Shown piece after piece: positions 1 through 8,219 of a DNA stretch of 64,000 nt. The position numbers and the translations under genes were made by a program. Within the stretch, counting starts at the first letter, position 1. Each line of letters opens with the position of its first letter. The stretch lies in the NCBI GenBank assembly GCA_002375995.1, contig DFNI01000044.1, forward strand, positions 29,763-93,762. The letters run 5' to 3'. The notes under the pieces are model-generated. The model made no database searches, was not told the origin of the DNA, and saw only the letters and a program-made list of their open reading frames with translations. This DNA comes from Acetothermia bacterium UBA3571 (GTDB lineage Bacteria > Bipolaricaulota > Bipolaricaulia > Bipolaricaulales > Bipolaricaulaceae).

Positions 1-1
1 G

Positions 2-370
2 ATCGCCCCGGTGGCGATAAGCCCGGAGGGGGAAGCCCTGAACGTGGACGGGGACCGGGCTGCGGCCGCCGTGGCCGTGGCCCTGGGGGCCGAGGATCTT
101 GTGATCCTCTCCAACGTCCCTGGGCTCCTGCGGGACCCCGCCGATCCCGCCTCCCTCATCCCCGAAATCCCCGGAGATGCGCTCCCGGAGTACCTCCACC
201 GCTACGCCAAGGGACGCATGAAGAAGAAGCTCCACGCGGCCATGGCCGCCTTGGAAGGGGGAGTAAAGCGGGTGGTCATCGCCCACGGCGCGGGAGAGGC
301 GCCGGTCTCCCGGGCCCTGGAGGGCGCGGGGACCGTGATCCGAGGAGGTCACCGTGTGGCGGAACGCTGA
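2..370 (+). CDS. lysZ: [LysW]-aminoadipate kinase, C-terminal part
   Basis: This is the 3' end of an amino acid kinase whose 5' end lies before the window. The visible 122 residues contain the nucleotide-binding end of the acetylglutamate kinase fold: an NVDGDRAAAAVA segment, then LGAEDLVILSNVPGLLRD, and a GRMKKKLHAA segment. The family phosphorylates either N-acetylglutamate (ArgB) or the LysW-bound aminoadipate (LysZ). I call LysZ because homocitrate synthase, homoaconitase, LysJ and LysK follow directly; a dual arginine/lysine role cannot be excluded. The next gene starts inside it, a 17-bp overlap, so the two are probably translationally coupled. lysW, lysX and lysY would be expected just upstream, outside the window. 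Confidence 0.85.
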   Translation: MAPVAISPEGEALNVDGDRAAAAVAVALGAEDLVILSNVPGLLRDPADPASLIPEIPGDALPEYLHRYAKGRMKKKLHAAMAALEGGVKRVVIAHGAGEAPVSRALEGAGTVIRGGHRVAER

Positions 371-1550
371 TACCATCTGCATTTTCAAAATCATCGATTC
401 CACCCTGCGGGAAGGGGAGCAGTTCGTGGGGGCCAACTTCACCACCGGCCAGAAGATCGACATCGCCTGTGCCTTGGACGAATTCGGGGTCGAGTACATC
501 GAGCTCACCTCCCCGGTGGTCTCCCCCCGGAGCTTCAGGGACTTGAGGACCATCGCGGGTTTAGGGCTGAACGCGAAGGTCCTGACACACATCCGCTGCT
601 GCAAAGAGGACGTCCTCAAGGCCTTGGAGATCGAGGGCTTGGCCGGCATCGACATCGTCATCGGCACCAGCTCCCCCCTCCGGCGGTTCTCTCACGGCAT
701 GGAGATCCCCCGGATCATCGAGGCCGCCTGTGAGGTGATCTCCCTGATAAAGCAAAACCGCCTCGAGCTCGAGGTCCGGTTTAGCACTGAGGATTCGTTC
801 AGATCCGAAAGGGAAGACCTCCTCCGAGTCTACCGGGAGGTGGACAAGTTGGGGGTGGACCGGATCGGGGTGGCGGACACAGTGGGGATTGCCACCCCCT
901 TCGAGGTGTACGAGCTCCTCCGGGAACTAAAAGGGAGGGTGCGGGCGGAGATCGAGTTCCACGGCCACAACGACACCGGCTGCGCCATCGCCAACTCCTA
1001 CGCCGCGCTCCTGGCAGGGGCCACATGTGTGGACACCTCGGTCCTGGGAATCGGGGAACGGAACGGCATTACCCCCCTGGGCGGCTTCATCGCCCGGATG
1101 TATGTGGCCGATCCCGAGCGGGTTAGGCGCAAATACAACCTCAAGGTCCTTCCTAAACTCGACGCCATGGTGGCGGAGATGGTGGGCGTGGATATCCCCT
1201 TCAACAACTACATCACCGGGATCACCGCGTTCACCCACAAGGCAGGAATCCACGCCAAGGCGATCCTCAACGACCCGAGCACCTACGAAGCCCTTAGACC
1301 GGAAGACTTCGGGCTTTCCCGCTACATCTCCATCGCCCACCGCCTCACCGGCAGGAACGCCATCCGCTGGCGGACGGAGCAGCTGGGGATCTCCTTGGGG
1401 GAGGAGGAACTGCGCCGTCTCACCGCCCACATAAAGGCCCTGGCCGACGAAAAGTCCCTATCCCTGGACGATGTGGACGCGATCATCCGCCACTGGGCCA
1501 AAGCCCCGGTGGGAGAAAAGGGGGAAGGGGTGTGCGGTTGTGGGAGCTGA
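354..1550 (+). CDS. homocitrate synthase (LysS/NifV type)
   Basis: Condenses acetyl-CoA with 2-oxoglutarate to homocitrate, the first step of the aminoadipate route to lysine. It is a 398-residue DRE-TIM barrel enzyme: DSTLREGEQ lies near the N-terminus, and FHGHNDTGCA carries the metal-binding HxH pair. An AFTHKAGIHAKA segment follows, typical of the homocitrate/isopropylmalate synthase family. It lacks a long C-terminal LeuA-type regulatory domain and ends in a short cysteine-rich tail (CGCGS). The start is the GTG at 354, with a strong GAGGAGGT ribosome site at 342-349, inside the end of lysZ. The aminoadipate gene neighbours favour homocitrate over isopropylmalate synthase. Confidence 0.9.
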   Translation: MWRNADTICIFKIIDSTLREGEQFVGANFTTGQKIDIACALDEFGVEYIELTSPVVSPRSFRDLRTIAGLGLNAKVLTHIRCCKEDVLKALEIEGLAGIDIVIGTSSPLRRFSHGMEIPRIIEAACEVISLIKQNRLELEVRFSTEDSFRSEREDLLRVYREVDKLGVDRIGVADTVGIATPFEVYELLRELKGRVRAEIEFHGHNDTGCAIANSYAALLAGATCVDTSVLGIGERNGITPLGGFIARMYVADPERVRRKYNLKVLPKLDAMVAEMVGVDIPFNNYITGITAFTHKAGIHAKAILNDPSTYEALRPEDFGLSRYISIAHRLTGRNAIRWRTEQLGISLGEEELRRLTAHIKALADEKSLSLDDVDAIIRHWAKAPVGEKGEGVCGCGS

Positions 1551-1551
1551 G

Positions 1552-2820
1552 GTGAACCCTGGCGGACAAACCTTGGTGGAGAAGATCATCTCCCGCCGCC
1601 TGGGGAAGCCCGTGGAGGCGGGGGAGGTGGTGGTGGCCCCGGTGGATCTCGTCCTAGCCCACGACGGCACCGCCCCCTTGGCCATCGAACAGTTCCAAGC
1701 GCTGGGGGGAAAGAGGCCGGCCACAAGGGTCTTGTTTTTCCTCGATCACGCCGCGCCGGCGCCCCGGGCGGAGGTAGCCAACACACACCGGATTCTAAGG
1801 ACCTTCGCCGCCTCAGCCGGGGTCTGCCTCTACGACGTCGGCGCCGGCATCTGCCATCAGACGGCGGCGGAGCGGTGGGCGTCCCCGGGACAGATCATCG
1901 TGGGCGCCGATTCCCACACTTGTACTGCAGGGGCCCTCGGAGCTTTCGCCACCGGGATGGGGTCCACCGATGTGGGGGTGGCCATGGCCCTGGGCCAGAC
2001 CTGGTTCTGCATTCCCGAAACGATCCGCATCGATGTGTACGGGGGACCCGATGGCGCCCTCCCCAAGGGCCTCACCGCCAAGGACGTGATCCTCCACATC
2101 ATCGGCCTCCTGGGGGATGACGGCGCCACCTATAAAGCCTTGGAGTTCGGGGGGCCGGTGGTGGAGAGGCTGGACGTGGAAGCACGGATGACCCTTTGCA
2201 ATATGGCCGTGGAGGCGGGAGCGAAAACGGGGGTGTGCGCCGCCGATCCCGAAACCCAACGTTTCCTCGATTCCATGGGCCGCGGAGAGGATTTCGTTCC
2301 CCTTCGGCCCGATCCGAATGCCGTGTACGAACGGCGCCTGGAGGTGGACGTGTCGGAGCTTTCGCCCCAGATCGCCCTGCCTCCGTCCGTGGATTGTGTC
2401 CGGCCGGTGGAGGAGGTGGAGGGAGTCCGCGTGGACCAGGTCCTGATCGGGACCTGCACCAACGGGAGGCTCTCGGATCTCCGGGCAGCCGCCGCGATCA
2501 TCACGGGCCGCAGGGTCCACCCGGGGGTGAGGCTCCTTGTGGCCCCGGCTTCGCGGCGGGTCTACCTCCAGGCGGTGCAGGAGGGCCTGGTGGAAGCCTT
2601 CGTGGCCGCCGGGGGCGTGGTCCTCCCCCCGGGGTGCGGGGCCTGTGTGGGGGTACATCTGGGGGTCCTGGGCGATGGGGAGCGTTGTCTCTCCACCCAA
2701 AACCGGAACTTCACCGGAAGGATGGGAAATCCCCGGGGGGAGATCTTCCTCGCCTCCCCGGCCACCGCCGCCGCCACCGCGGTGAAGGGGGCCATCGCCG
2801 ACCCCCGGGAGTTCCTGTGA
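1552..2820 (+). CDS. lysT: homoaconitate hydratase large subunit
   Basis: Catalytic [4Fe-4S] subunit of homoaconitase, which converts homocitrate through cis-homoaconitate to homoisocitrate. The protein has the aconitase-family order: GADSHTCTAGALGAFATGMGS, then a cluster cysteine in IGTCTNGR, and the paired cluster cysteines in PPGCGACVG. Length of about 422 residues fits the split archaeal/Thermus-type large subunit. I prefer the GTG at 1552 (GGGAG at 1542-1546), which starts one base after the stop of the previous gene; a GTG at 1540 is the alternative. The small subunit follows immediately. LeuC (isopropylmalate isomerase) is the close relative, and the pathway assignment rests on context. 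Confidence 0.88.
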   Translation: MNPGGQTLVEKIISRRLGKPVEAGEVVVAPVDLVLAHDGTAPLAIEQFQALGGKRPATRVLFFLDHAAPAPRAEVANTHRILRTFAASAGVCLYDVGAGICHQTAAERWASPGQIIVGADSHTCTAGALGAFATGMGSTDVGVAMALGQTWFCIPETIRIDVYGGPDGALPKGLTAKDVILHIIGLLGDDGATYKALEFGGPVVERLDVEARMTLCNMAVEAGAKTGVCAADPETQRFLDSMGRGEDFVPLRPDPNAVYERRLEVDVSELSPQIALPPSVDCVRPVEEVEGVRVDQVLIGTCTNGRLSDLRAAAAIITGRRVHPGVRLLVAPASRRVYLQAVQEGLVEAFVAAGGVVLPPGCGACVGVHLGVLGDGERCLSTQNRNFTGRMGNPRGEIFLASPATAAATAVKGAIADPREFL

Positions 2821-3431
2821 AAGGGGGAGCTGTGGCCGAGGTAATTAAGGGGAAGGTCTGGAGGTTTGGGGACGGGATAACCACCGATCACATCATCCCA
2901 GGGAGGTACTTCCACCTCCGCGGGGACATCCGGGCCCTGGCGGCCCACGCCATGGAGGACGCCGATCCCGAATTCGCCGAGCGCGCCCAGCCCGGGGACC
3001 TGATCGTGGCCGGGAAGAACTTCGGCCAGGGCTCGTCCCGGGAGTACGCCGCCCTGGTACTTCGGGAGCGCGGGATCCGGGCCGTGGTGGCTCAATCCTT
3101 CGCCCGAATCTTCTTCCGCAACGCTATCAACGTGGGGCTTTTCCCCGTGGTCTGCGATACCCGGGGGATCGAGGCCGGAGATGTACTGGAGATCGACCTC
3201 GGGGCGGGGGTAGTGCGGGACCTCACCCGGGGGTTCTCCCGCGATTTCGCACCCCTTCCCCCTTGGATGCTGCGGATCGTCCAGGAAGGGGGGATCGTGC
3301 CCTACATCCTGGCACACGGGGGGCTCAGCCCCGCGACGGGAGGAGACGATGAGGGCGTACAGGGCCGCTGCGGCGCGTCTCCCGGCGGCGCCGGGGGCAT
3401 AAGGAGGGGAAACGGTGCGGGACATCTGTGA
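2817..3431 (+). CDS. lysU: homoaconitate hydratase small subunit
   Basis: Swivel-domain subunit that pairs with LysT. The family core is clear: RFGDGITTDHIIPGRY near the N-terminus, then GKNFGQGSSREYAALVL, with INVGLFPVVCDT later. The GTG start at 2817 overlaps the lysT stop and has GGGAG at 2807-2811. Recognisable homology ends near ILAHGGL (about residue 175). A further 30-odd residues rich in Gly, Ala and Arg run on to the stop at 3431, 17 bp inside lysJ. The usual family length is about 160-170 residues, so this tail is odd; it could be a real extension or a frameshift near 3330-3350. Confidence 0.87.
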   Translation: MKGGAVAEVIKGKVWRFGDGITTDHIIPGRYFHLRGDIRALAAHAMEDADPEFAERAQPGDLIVAGKNFGQGSSREYAALVLRERGIRAVVAQSFARIFFRNAINVGLFPVVCDTRGIEAGDVLEIDLGAGVVRDLTRGFSRDFAPLPPWMLRIVQEGGIVPYILAHGGLSPATGGDDEGVQGRCGASPGGAGGIRRGNGAGHL

Positions 3432-4578
3432 AAGGGAAGTTAAGTACGAGAGCGGCTTTTACCGCAAGCGCCCCGTGGCTTTGGTGCGGGGGGAGGGGGC
3501 GCGGGTCTGGGACGCCGAGGGACGGGAGTACATCGACTGCATCGGGGGGCACGGGGTAGCGGTAGTGGGGCACGCCAATCCCGCAGTGGCCGAGGCCATC
3601 GCCGCCCAAGCCCGGAAACTCCTCACCTGTCCTAACGGCTATTGCAACGACGTCCGGGCGGAGCTTTTGGAGCTTCTGGTCTCCATCGCCCCGGGGGATT
3701 TCGGCCGAGCGTTCCTGTGTAACTCTGGGGCGGAAGCAGTGGAGGCGGCCCTGAAGATGGCCCGGATCGTCACCGGGAAGACGGGGTTCGTGGCCGCCAT
3801 GCGGGGCTTCCACGGTCGAACCCTGGGCGCCCTCTCGTGCACCTGGCGGAAGGAATACCGGGAGCCCGTGGAGCCCCTGGTGCCGGGGGTCACCTTCGTG
3901 CCCTACAACGACCTCGAGGCCATGGCCCGGGCCCTGGAAGGGAACGATGTGGCCGGGGTGATCCTGGAGGTGGTCCAGGGGGAGGGCGGGGTCATCCCGG
4001 GAAAGGGGGAGTACCTGCGGGGGATCGAAGCGCTCTGTCGGGAGCACAACGCCCTCTTCATCGTGGATGAGGTCCAAACGGGTTTCGGCCGCACGGGGAA
4101 GATGTTCGCCTGCGAGCATTACGGCCTTGAGCCGGACCTCCTCTGTGTGGCCAAGGGGATCGCGGGCGGGGTACCCATGGGGGCGGTGCTCATCCACCGG
4201 CGCCTGGGACGGATGCCCGCCAGACTCCACGGCTCCACCTTCGGCGGGAACCCCCTGGCCTGCGCCGCCGCCCTGGCCGCCATCCGCTACATCCGGGAGG
4301 AAGGGCTCCCCCGACGGGCCGCAGAACTCGGGGCTTACTTCCTGGAGCGGCTGCGGGGGCTCTCCTCTCCCCTCGTCCGCGAGGTGAGGGGTTTGGGGCT
4401 CATGGTAGGGGTCGAGCTCAAGCGGGCCGCCCGCCCCTTTATCGATGCCCTGGTGGACAAAGGGGTGCTCACGCTTCCCGCGGGGGCCACGGTGATCCGT
4501 TTCCTTCCGCCGTTGGTCATCTCCCGGGAGGAGCTAGATCGGGTGGCCGAGGCGGTGGGGGAGGTCCTCCATGGATGA
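3415..4578 (+). CDS. lysJ: [LysW]-aminoadipate semialdehyde transaminase
   Basis: Class III PLP aminotransferase that turns LysW-bound aminoadipate semialdehyde into LysW-bound lysine; the same family includes ArgD (acetylornithine aminotransferase). Features seen: LCNSGAEAVEAALKMAR (cofactor phosphate region), FHGRTLGALS, the IVDEVQTGFGRTG motif, and the PLP lysine at about residue 247 in CVAKGIAGGVPMG. Length 387 fits. It begins with GTG at 3415 behind AGGAGGGG and overlaps lysU by 17 bp. It is followed by lysK with an 8-bp overlap. Its place between homoaconitase and LysK supports the lysine role, although it could also serve arginine synthesis. Confidence 0.88.
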   Translation: MRDICEREVKYESGFYRKRPVALVRGEGARVWDAEGREYIDCIGGHGVAVVGHANPAVAEAIAAQARKLLTCPNGYCNDVRAELLELLVSIAPGDFGRAFLCNSGAEAVEAALKMARIVTGKTGFVAAMRGFHGRTLGALSCTWRKEYREPVEPLVPGVTFVPYNDLEAMARALEGNDVAGVILEVVQGEGGVIPGKGEYLRGIEALCREHNALFIVDEVQTGFGRTGKMFACEHYGLEPDLLCVAKGIAGGVPMGAVLIHRRLGRMPARLHGSTFGGNPLACAAALAAIRYIREEGLPRRAAELGAYFLERLRGLSSPLVREVRGLGLMVGVELKRAARPFIDALVDKGVLTLPAGATVIRFLPPLVISREELDRVAEAVGEVLHG

Positions 4579-5650
4579 TCGGGAAGCGGTGGAGTTTCTA
4601 AAGGAGCTCCTCTCCCGCTACAGTCCCTCCCGCCGGGAGCGCGGGCTCGCCGCCTTTCTGGCCGGCTGCCTGCGGGACCTGGGGTTCGAGGCCGAGGTGG
4701 ATCGGGTGGGGAACGTGGTGATGTACCACGGGCAAGTACCCGGGGGAGGGGGGATCATGAGGCCCGATGTCCTATTCTTGGGCCACATCGACACCGTGCC
4801 CGGATTCATCCCGGTGCGGGAGGAGGGGGGGAGGATCTACGGCCGGGGGGCGGTGGACGCCAAGGGTCCCTTGGCGGCGTTCGTGGCCGCCCTGTGCCGG
4901 GCCCGGGAGGACTTGGGCGAGATGGGGATCGCCGTCGTGGGGGCGGTGGGGGAGGAGGACGACAGTCGGGGAACGAAACACATCCTCCCCCAGTTCCGGC
5001 CCCGGGCGGTCATCGTTGGGGAGCCCAGCGGCTGGGACGGGATCGTGTTGGGCTATAAGGGAAATCTCTCGGTCAGGTACATGGTCTCCCGCCCCCTCCG
5101 CCACCCCGCGGCCCCGGGCCCCACGGCGGCGGAGGAGGCCCTCCGCCTCTGGCGGGGGCTCCGCCTCCACGTGAGGAGGCTCAACCGGGGCCGGAGGGGG
5201 TTCTTCGAGACCGTGGACCTGGGGCTCCGCTCCGTGAACACATGGTCCGATGGGTTCGTGGAGCGGGCCGAGATCCGGCTGGATTTTAGGCTTCCCCTGT
5301 GGCTGCCCCTGGAGAGGCTCAAGCATGTGGTGGAGGGGATGGCCCGGGACGGGGAGCTCTCCTTCGCCGGGGGGGAGCCCGCGTACCTCGCCCCGAAGAA
5401 CACGGCCCTGGTGCGATCCTTCCTCCGGGCCATCCGGGGATGTGGGGGAAGGCCCAGGTTCGTGGTGAAGACCGGGACCGCGGACATGAACTTGGTGGGG
5501 CCTGAGTGGGGGTGTCCCGCGGTGGCCTACGGCCCCGGGGACTCCCGTCTGGATCACACCCCGGCCGAGCACATCGGGGTGGAGGAGTTCCTGAGGGGGG
5601 TGCGGGTGTTGGCCGAGGTCCTGCGGGGGCTTGGGAAGGGCTCCCCTTGA
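4571..5650 (+). CDS. lysK: [LysW]-lysine hydrolase
   Basis: M20-family metallopeptidase that releases lysine from the LysW carrier, the last step of the pathway. Metal-ligand motifs are visible: FLGHIDTVPG near residue 75 and GRGAVDAKGPLAAF about 30 residues later, then GAVGEEDDSRGTKHIL with the catalytic Glu pair. GPGDSRLDHTPAEHIGVEEF near the C-terminus supplies the last His ligand. Length 359 matches LysK/ArgE-like enzymes. The ATG at 4571 lies inside the end of lysJ, as expected for coupling. It is the last gene of the operon; the next gene is convergent. Confidence 0.87.
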   Translation: MDDREAVEFLKELLSRYSPSRRERGLAAFLAGCLRDLGFEAEVDRVGNVVMYHGQVPGGGGIMRPDVLFLGHIDTVPGFIPVREEGGRIYGRGAVDAKGPLAAFVAALCRAREDLGEMGIAVVGAVGEEDDSRGTKHILPQFRPRAVIVGEPSGWDGIVLGYKGNLSVRYMVSRPLRHPAAPGPTAAEEALRLWRGLRLHVRRLNRGRRGFFETVDLGLRSVNTWSDGFVERAEIRLDFRLPLWLPLERLKHVVEGMARDGELSFAGGEPAYLAPKNTALVRSFLRAIRGCGGRPRFVVKTGTADMNLVGPEWGCPAVAYGPGDSRLDHTPAEHIGVEEFLRGVRVLAEVLRGLGKGSP

Positions 5651-5779
5651 GGGGAGGGAGGCGACGGGAGGCCGCCCTCTCCCTCAGCCGGGCGGGATAT
5701 CCCCAAGCATAGACGCCGTGGAGCTCTCCGTAACGCCCAAGGGCCACCGCACCCGGACTTATCTCTCGGGCGAGTCCGG

Positions 5780-6496
5780 CTAGGCCCCTTTGTCCCGGTC
5801 CGTGGGCATTACCCCCAACGCCCGCAGCTCCTCCCGGCTCAGGGGGCGCATCTCCCCGGGCCGCATGTCCCCAAGCTGCACCGGCCCCATGGCCACCCGC
5901 ACGAGCCTCACCACTTCATATCCCAGCTCCCGGAAGGCGCGCCGGATCTCCCGTTTTCTCCCCTCGTGGATCACGAGCTCCACCTCCCGGGGTCCCAGCC
6001 GGCGGACCCGGTCGGGGAGAAAGGGGCCGTCCTCGAGCTCGATCCCCCCGACGAGCCGCTCCAGATCCGCCTTCGCCACGCATCGATCCAGCACCACCCG
6101 GTATCTCTTTGGCACTTCGAAGCTCGGGTGGGTGAGCCGGTACACCAGGTCCCCATCGTCGGTGAGGATCATGAGCCCCTCGGAGTCCCGGTCCAATCGC
6201 CCCGCGGGAACGAGGCTCAGCCCCTTTGGGATGTAGTGCGCGAGGGTCCTTTCCGCGTGGGGATCGGAAAGGGTACTTGTGACCCCGCGGGGCTTGTAGA
6301 ACTTGAGGTAATGTTTTCCCCTGGGGAGCCGTACCCGGCGGCCGTCCACCTCCACCGTGTCCCGGGCCGGGTCCACCTCCCGCCAGGGCTCGAGGGCCAC
6401 CTCCCCGTTCACCCGGACCCTCCCGGCCCGGATAAGCTCGTCCGCCTTCCGACGGGAGGTGATCCCGGCTTCGCGGAGGAACTTATTGAGCCTCAA
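5780..6496 (-). CDS. RsuA/RluB-family rRNA pseudouridine synthase
   Basis: Isomerises a specific uridine in rRNA. The N-terminus is an S4 RNA-binding domain (MRLNKFLREAGITSRRKADELI). It is followed by the catalytic domain with the active Asp in AGRLDRDSEGLMILT, about residue 100. HEGRKREIRRAF near the C-terminus is typical of the RluB/RsuA/RluE branch. At 238 residues it is a compact RluB-like member; the exact target base (16S or 23S) cannot be read from sequence. It overlaps the upstream minus-strand thiamine-binding gene by 14 bp and converges on lysK across a 129-bp gap. Confidence 0.88.
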   Translation of the reverse strand: MRLNKFLREAGITSRRKADELIRAGRVRVNGEVALEPWREVDPARDTVEVDGRRVRLPRGKHYLKFYKPRGVTSTLSDPHAERTLAHYIPKGLSLVPAGRLDRDSEGLMILTDDGDLVYRLTHPSFEVPKRYRVVLDRCVAKADLERLVGGIELEDGPFLPDRVRRLGPREVELVIHEGRKREIRRAFRELGYEVVRLVRVAMGPVQLGDMRPGEMRPLSREELRALGVMPTDRDKGA

Positions 6497-6806
6497 GCTT
6501 GGCGCGGCGGATGGGACGCCCGAGCTTCTCCTCCACCGATTTGGTCTTGTACTCCAGGAGCCCCTTCCGCCCGGGGCGGTCGTCGATGTAGATGCGGGTG
6601 GTCACCCGGGGCGCCATCTCCAACATCAGATGGTGGCAACGCTTGATGAGGTCCATCACCTCGTCCCACTCCCCCTCCACGATGGTGCCCATGGGGGTAA
6701 GGAGGTAAGGGAGGCCGCTTTTGTCCACCAAATCTATCACTTTGGCCACGTATTTGCTGAGGCTTTCCCCAACGCCGATGGGCGAGATGGTGAATTCCAC
6801 TATCAT
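6483..6806 (-). CDS. MTH1187/YqgV-family thiamine-binding protein
   Basis: Small 107-residue protein of the family once called DUF77 (UPF0045), whose structures show a ferredoxin-like fold and whose members bind thiamine. The family N-terminus (IVEFTISPIGVGESLSKYVA) and the central TPMGTIVEGEWDEVMDLIK are both present. It probably scavenges or delivers thiamine in the cytosol. The start has GAGGTGAG a few bases upstream. A TACAAT box lies at 6826-6831 on the minus strand, but no good -35 is seen. It is co-transcribed with the pseudouridine synthase gene, with no obvious functional link. Confidence 0.8.
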   Translation of the reverse strand: MIVEFTISPIGVGESLSKYVAKVIDLVDKSGLPYLLTPMGTIVEGEWDEVMDLIKRCHHLMLEMAPRVTTRIYIDDRPGRKGLLEYKTKSVEEKLGRPIRRAKLEAQ

Positions 6807-6949
6807 CCTGTCTCACCTCGAGGCTATTGTACGGGTCCAGTGGCCGGCCTCGTATGTCTACGGCCGCCCTGTCCCCTGACCTGAAACCCCGCCTTGCCCC
6901 CACGTTGCAAATTTGGTCCATTCCGGATACAAGCTCCCGGGTGATGGCA

Positions 6950-7528
6950 ATGGCGAAGGCTTCCGTAATGCTCGTCGTGCTGATATCGTTGGGATCCGGT
7001 GCCCTGGCCCAGGGGTTATTGCCGGAGCTTCTCTACCCGGGCGGCTACACGTTCCTGCGCTACGAGATCCGTGCGCCCGGAAAGGCCGCCTTCCAGTGGA
7101 TCCTGGAGGTCATTCCCAAGGACGACTCCTACGAGGTGAAGATGGCCTTCACCCGCAAGATCCCCGCTTCCGAGCGGTTTTCCCTCTTCGACGTTTACAC
7201 GGGCGTGGACATAATGGGCGCCGAGGACCTCCCCTTGGCCTCCCTTTTCTCCGTGTGGGACAAAGAGATCGAGCCTGGAAAAAGTTACTTCTTGCGGAAG
7301 AGGGCCCGCCTCGTCACCGAAGGGGAGGCGGAGATCCTGGGGATTCCCGTGATCACGGGCATCTATCTCCATCCCGACCACCCGGACCTTCGGGCCGTGG
7401 TGTATATCCCCCGGCTTTCACACCGGGCCTTGGTGCTCTTCCCCCCTTACTTCCGGGTGGAGAAAAAAGAGGGGAATGGGTGGAGCGTCGTGGAGGAGAT
7501 CGAGCTCGTGGAATTCGCACATGAATGA
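6950..7528 (+). CDS. secreted protein upstream of a MacB-type exporter, unknown function
   Basis: I do not recognise a family. The protein starts with a clear Sec signal (MAKASVMLVVLISLGSGALAQ) and continues as about 170 residues of mixed, mostly strand-like sequence with no cysteine motif, so it should be periplasmic or surface-located. The start is the ATG at 6950, or 6944 two codons earlier. The longer reading from 6827 is unlikely because it precedes the signal peptide with 40 unrelated residues. Its last codons overlap the ATPase gene by 8 bp, so it belongs to the same operon as the MacB-like pair and may be a substrate or an accessory factor, as MacA-type proteins are elsewhere; it is not itself MacA-like. 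Confidence 0.65.
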   Translation: MAKASVMLVVLISLGSGALAQGLLPELLYPGGYTFLRYEIRAPGKAAFQWILEVIPKDDSYEVKMAFTRKIPASERFSLFDVYTGVDIMGAEDLPLASLFSVWDKEIEPGKSYFLRKRARLVTEGEAEILGIPVITGIYLHPDHPDLRAVVYIPRLSHRALVLFPPYFRVEKKEGNGWSVVEEIELVEFAHE

Positions 7529-8219
7529 TGAGGTGATCGTCCGGCTGGAGGGGGTGTGGAAGGTCTACCGCATGGGCCGGCGCCGGAAGATCGAGGTGGA
7601 GGCCCTGCGGGGGGTGGACCTCGGGGTGGAACGAGGGGAGTTCCTGGCGGTGATGGGGCCCTCGGGCTCGGGGAAATCCACGTTATTGCACCTCATGGGG
7701 TGTTTGGACCGCCCCACCCGGGGACGGGTCCTCTTCGAGGGCGAAGACGTCACGCGCCTCAAGCCCTCCGCCCTCGCCCGCATCCGGAATCGGAGGGTGG
7801 GGTTCGTCTTCCAGTCCTTCAACCTCTCCCCGACCCTGAGCGCCCTCGGGAACGTGGAGCTCCCCATGATCTTCGCCGGGGTGCCCCGGAAGGAGCGACT
7901 CGCCCGGGCCCGGGAGCTTCTCTCCCGGGTGGGGCTTTCGGAGCGGGAGAGGCACCTTCCGTCGGAGCTATCCGGGGGGGAGCAGCAGCGGGTGGCCATC
8001 GCCCGGGCCCTAGCGAACTCTCCCGATCTCCTTTTGGCCGACGAGCCCACCGGTAACCTCGACACGGAGACGGGACAGGGGGTGCTTTCCCTCCTTTCCG
8101 AGACCAACCGGGAAGGGGTGACGGTGGCGGTGGTCACTCACGACCCCGAGGTGGCCGCCATCGCCCGCCGCCGGGTGCGGATCCGGGACGGGAGGATTGT
8201 GGGGGGCGACGATGTTTGA
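7521..8219 (+). CDS. ABC transporter ATPase, MacB/LolD type
   Basis: Cytosolic ATPase of a MacB-superfamily (mechanotransmission) transporter. All ABC motifs are intact: Walker A GPSGSGKST, Q-loop region VFQSFNLSPTLSALGN, signature LSGGEQQRVAIARALA, Walker B LLLADEPTGNLD and the switch His in VVTHDPEVA. Length 232 is normal. The ATG at 7521 overlaps the preceding secreted-protein gene and its stop overlaps the permease start, so the three genes are one translational unit. The family exports lipoproteins, peptides or macrolides; the substrate here is unknown. Confidence 0.92.
   Translation: MNDEVIVRLEGVWKVYRMGRRRKIEVEALRGVDLGVERGEFLAVMGPSGSGKSTLLHLMGCLDRPTRGRVLFEGEDVTRLKPSALARIRNRRVGFVFQSFNLSPTLSALGNVELPMIFAGVPRKERLARARELLSRVGLSERERHLPSELSGGEQQRVAIARALANSPDLLLADEPTGNLDTETGQGVLSLLSETNREGVTVAVVTHDPEVAAIARRRVRIRDGRIVGGDDV

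Noticed and set aside
2196..2816. 5' extension of the LysU frame across the end of lysT
   Set aside because: Out-of-frame shadow of lysT; homology to the small subunit begins only after 2817.
5641..5779. Short hairpins after lysK (5641-5656) and after the pseudouridine synthase gene (5753-5779)
   Set aside because: Stems of 6-7 bp without T tracts; too weak to call terminators in such GC-rich sequence.
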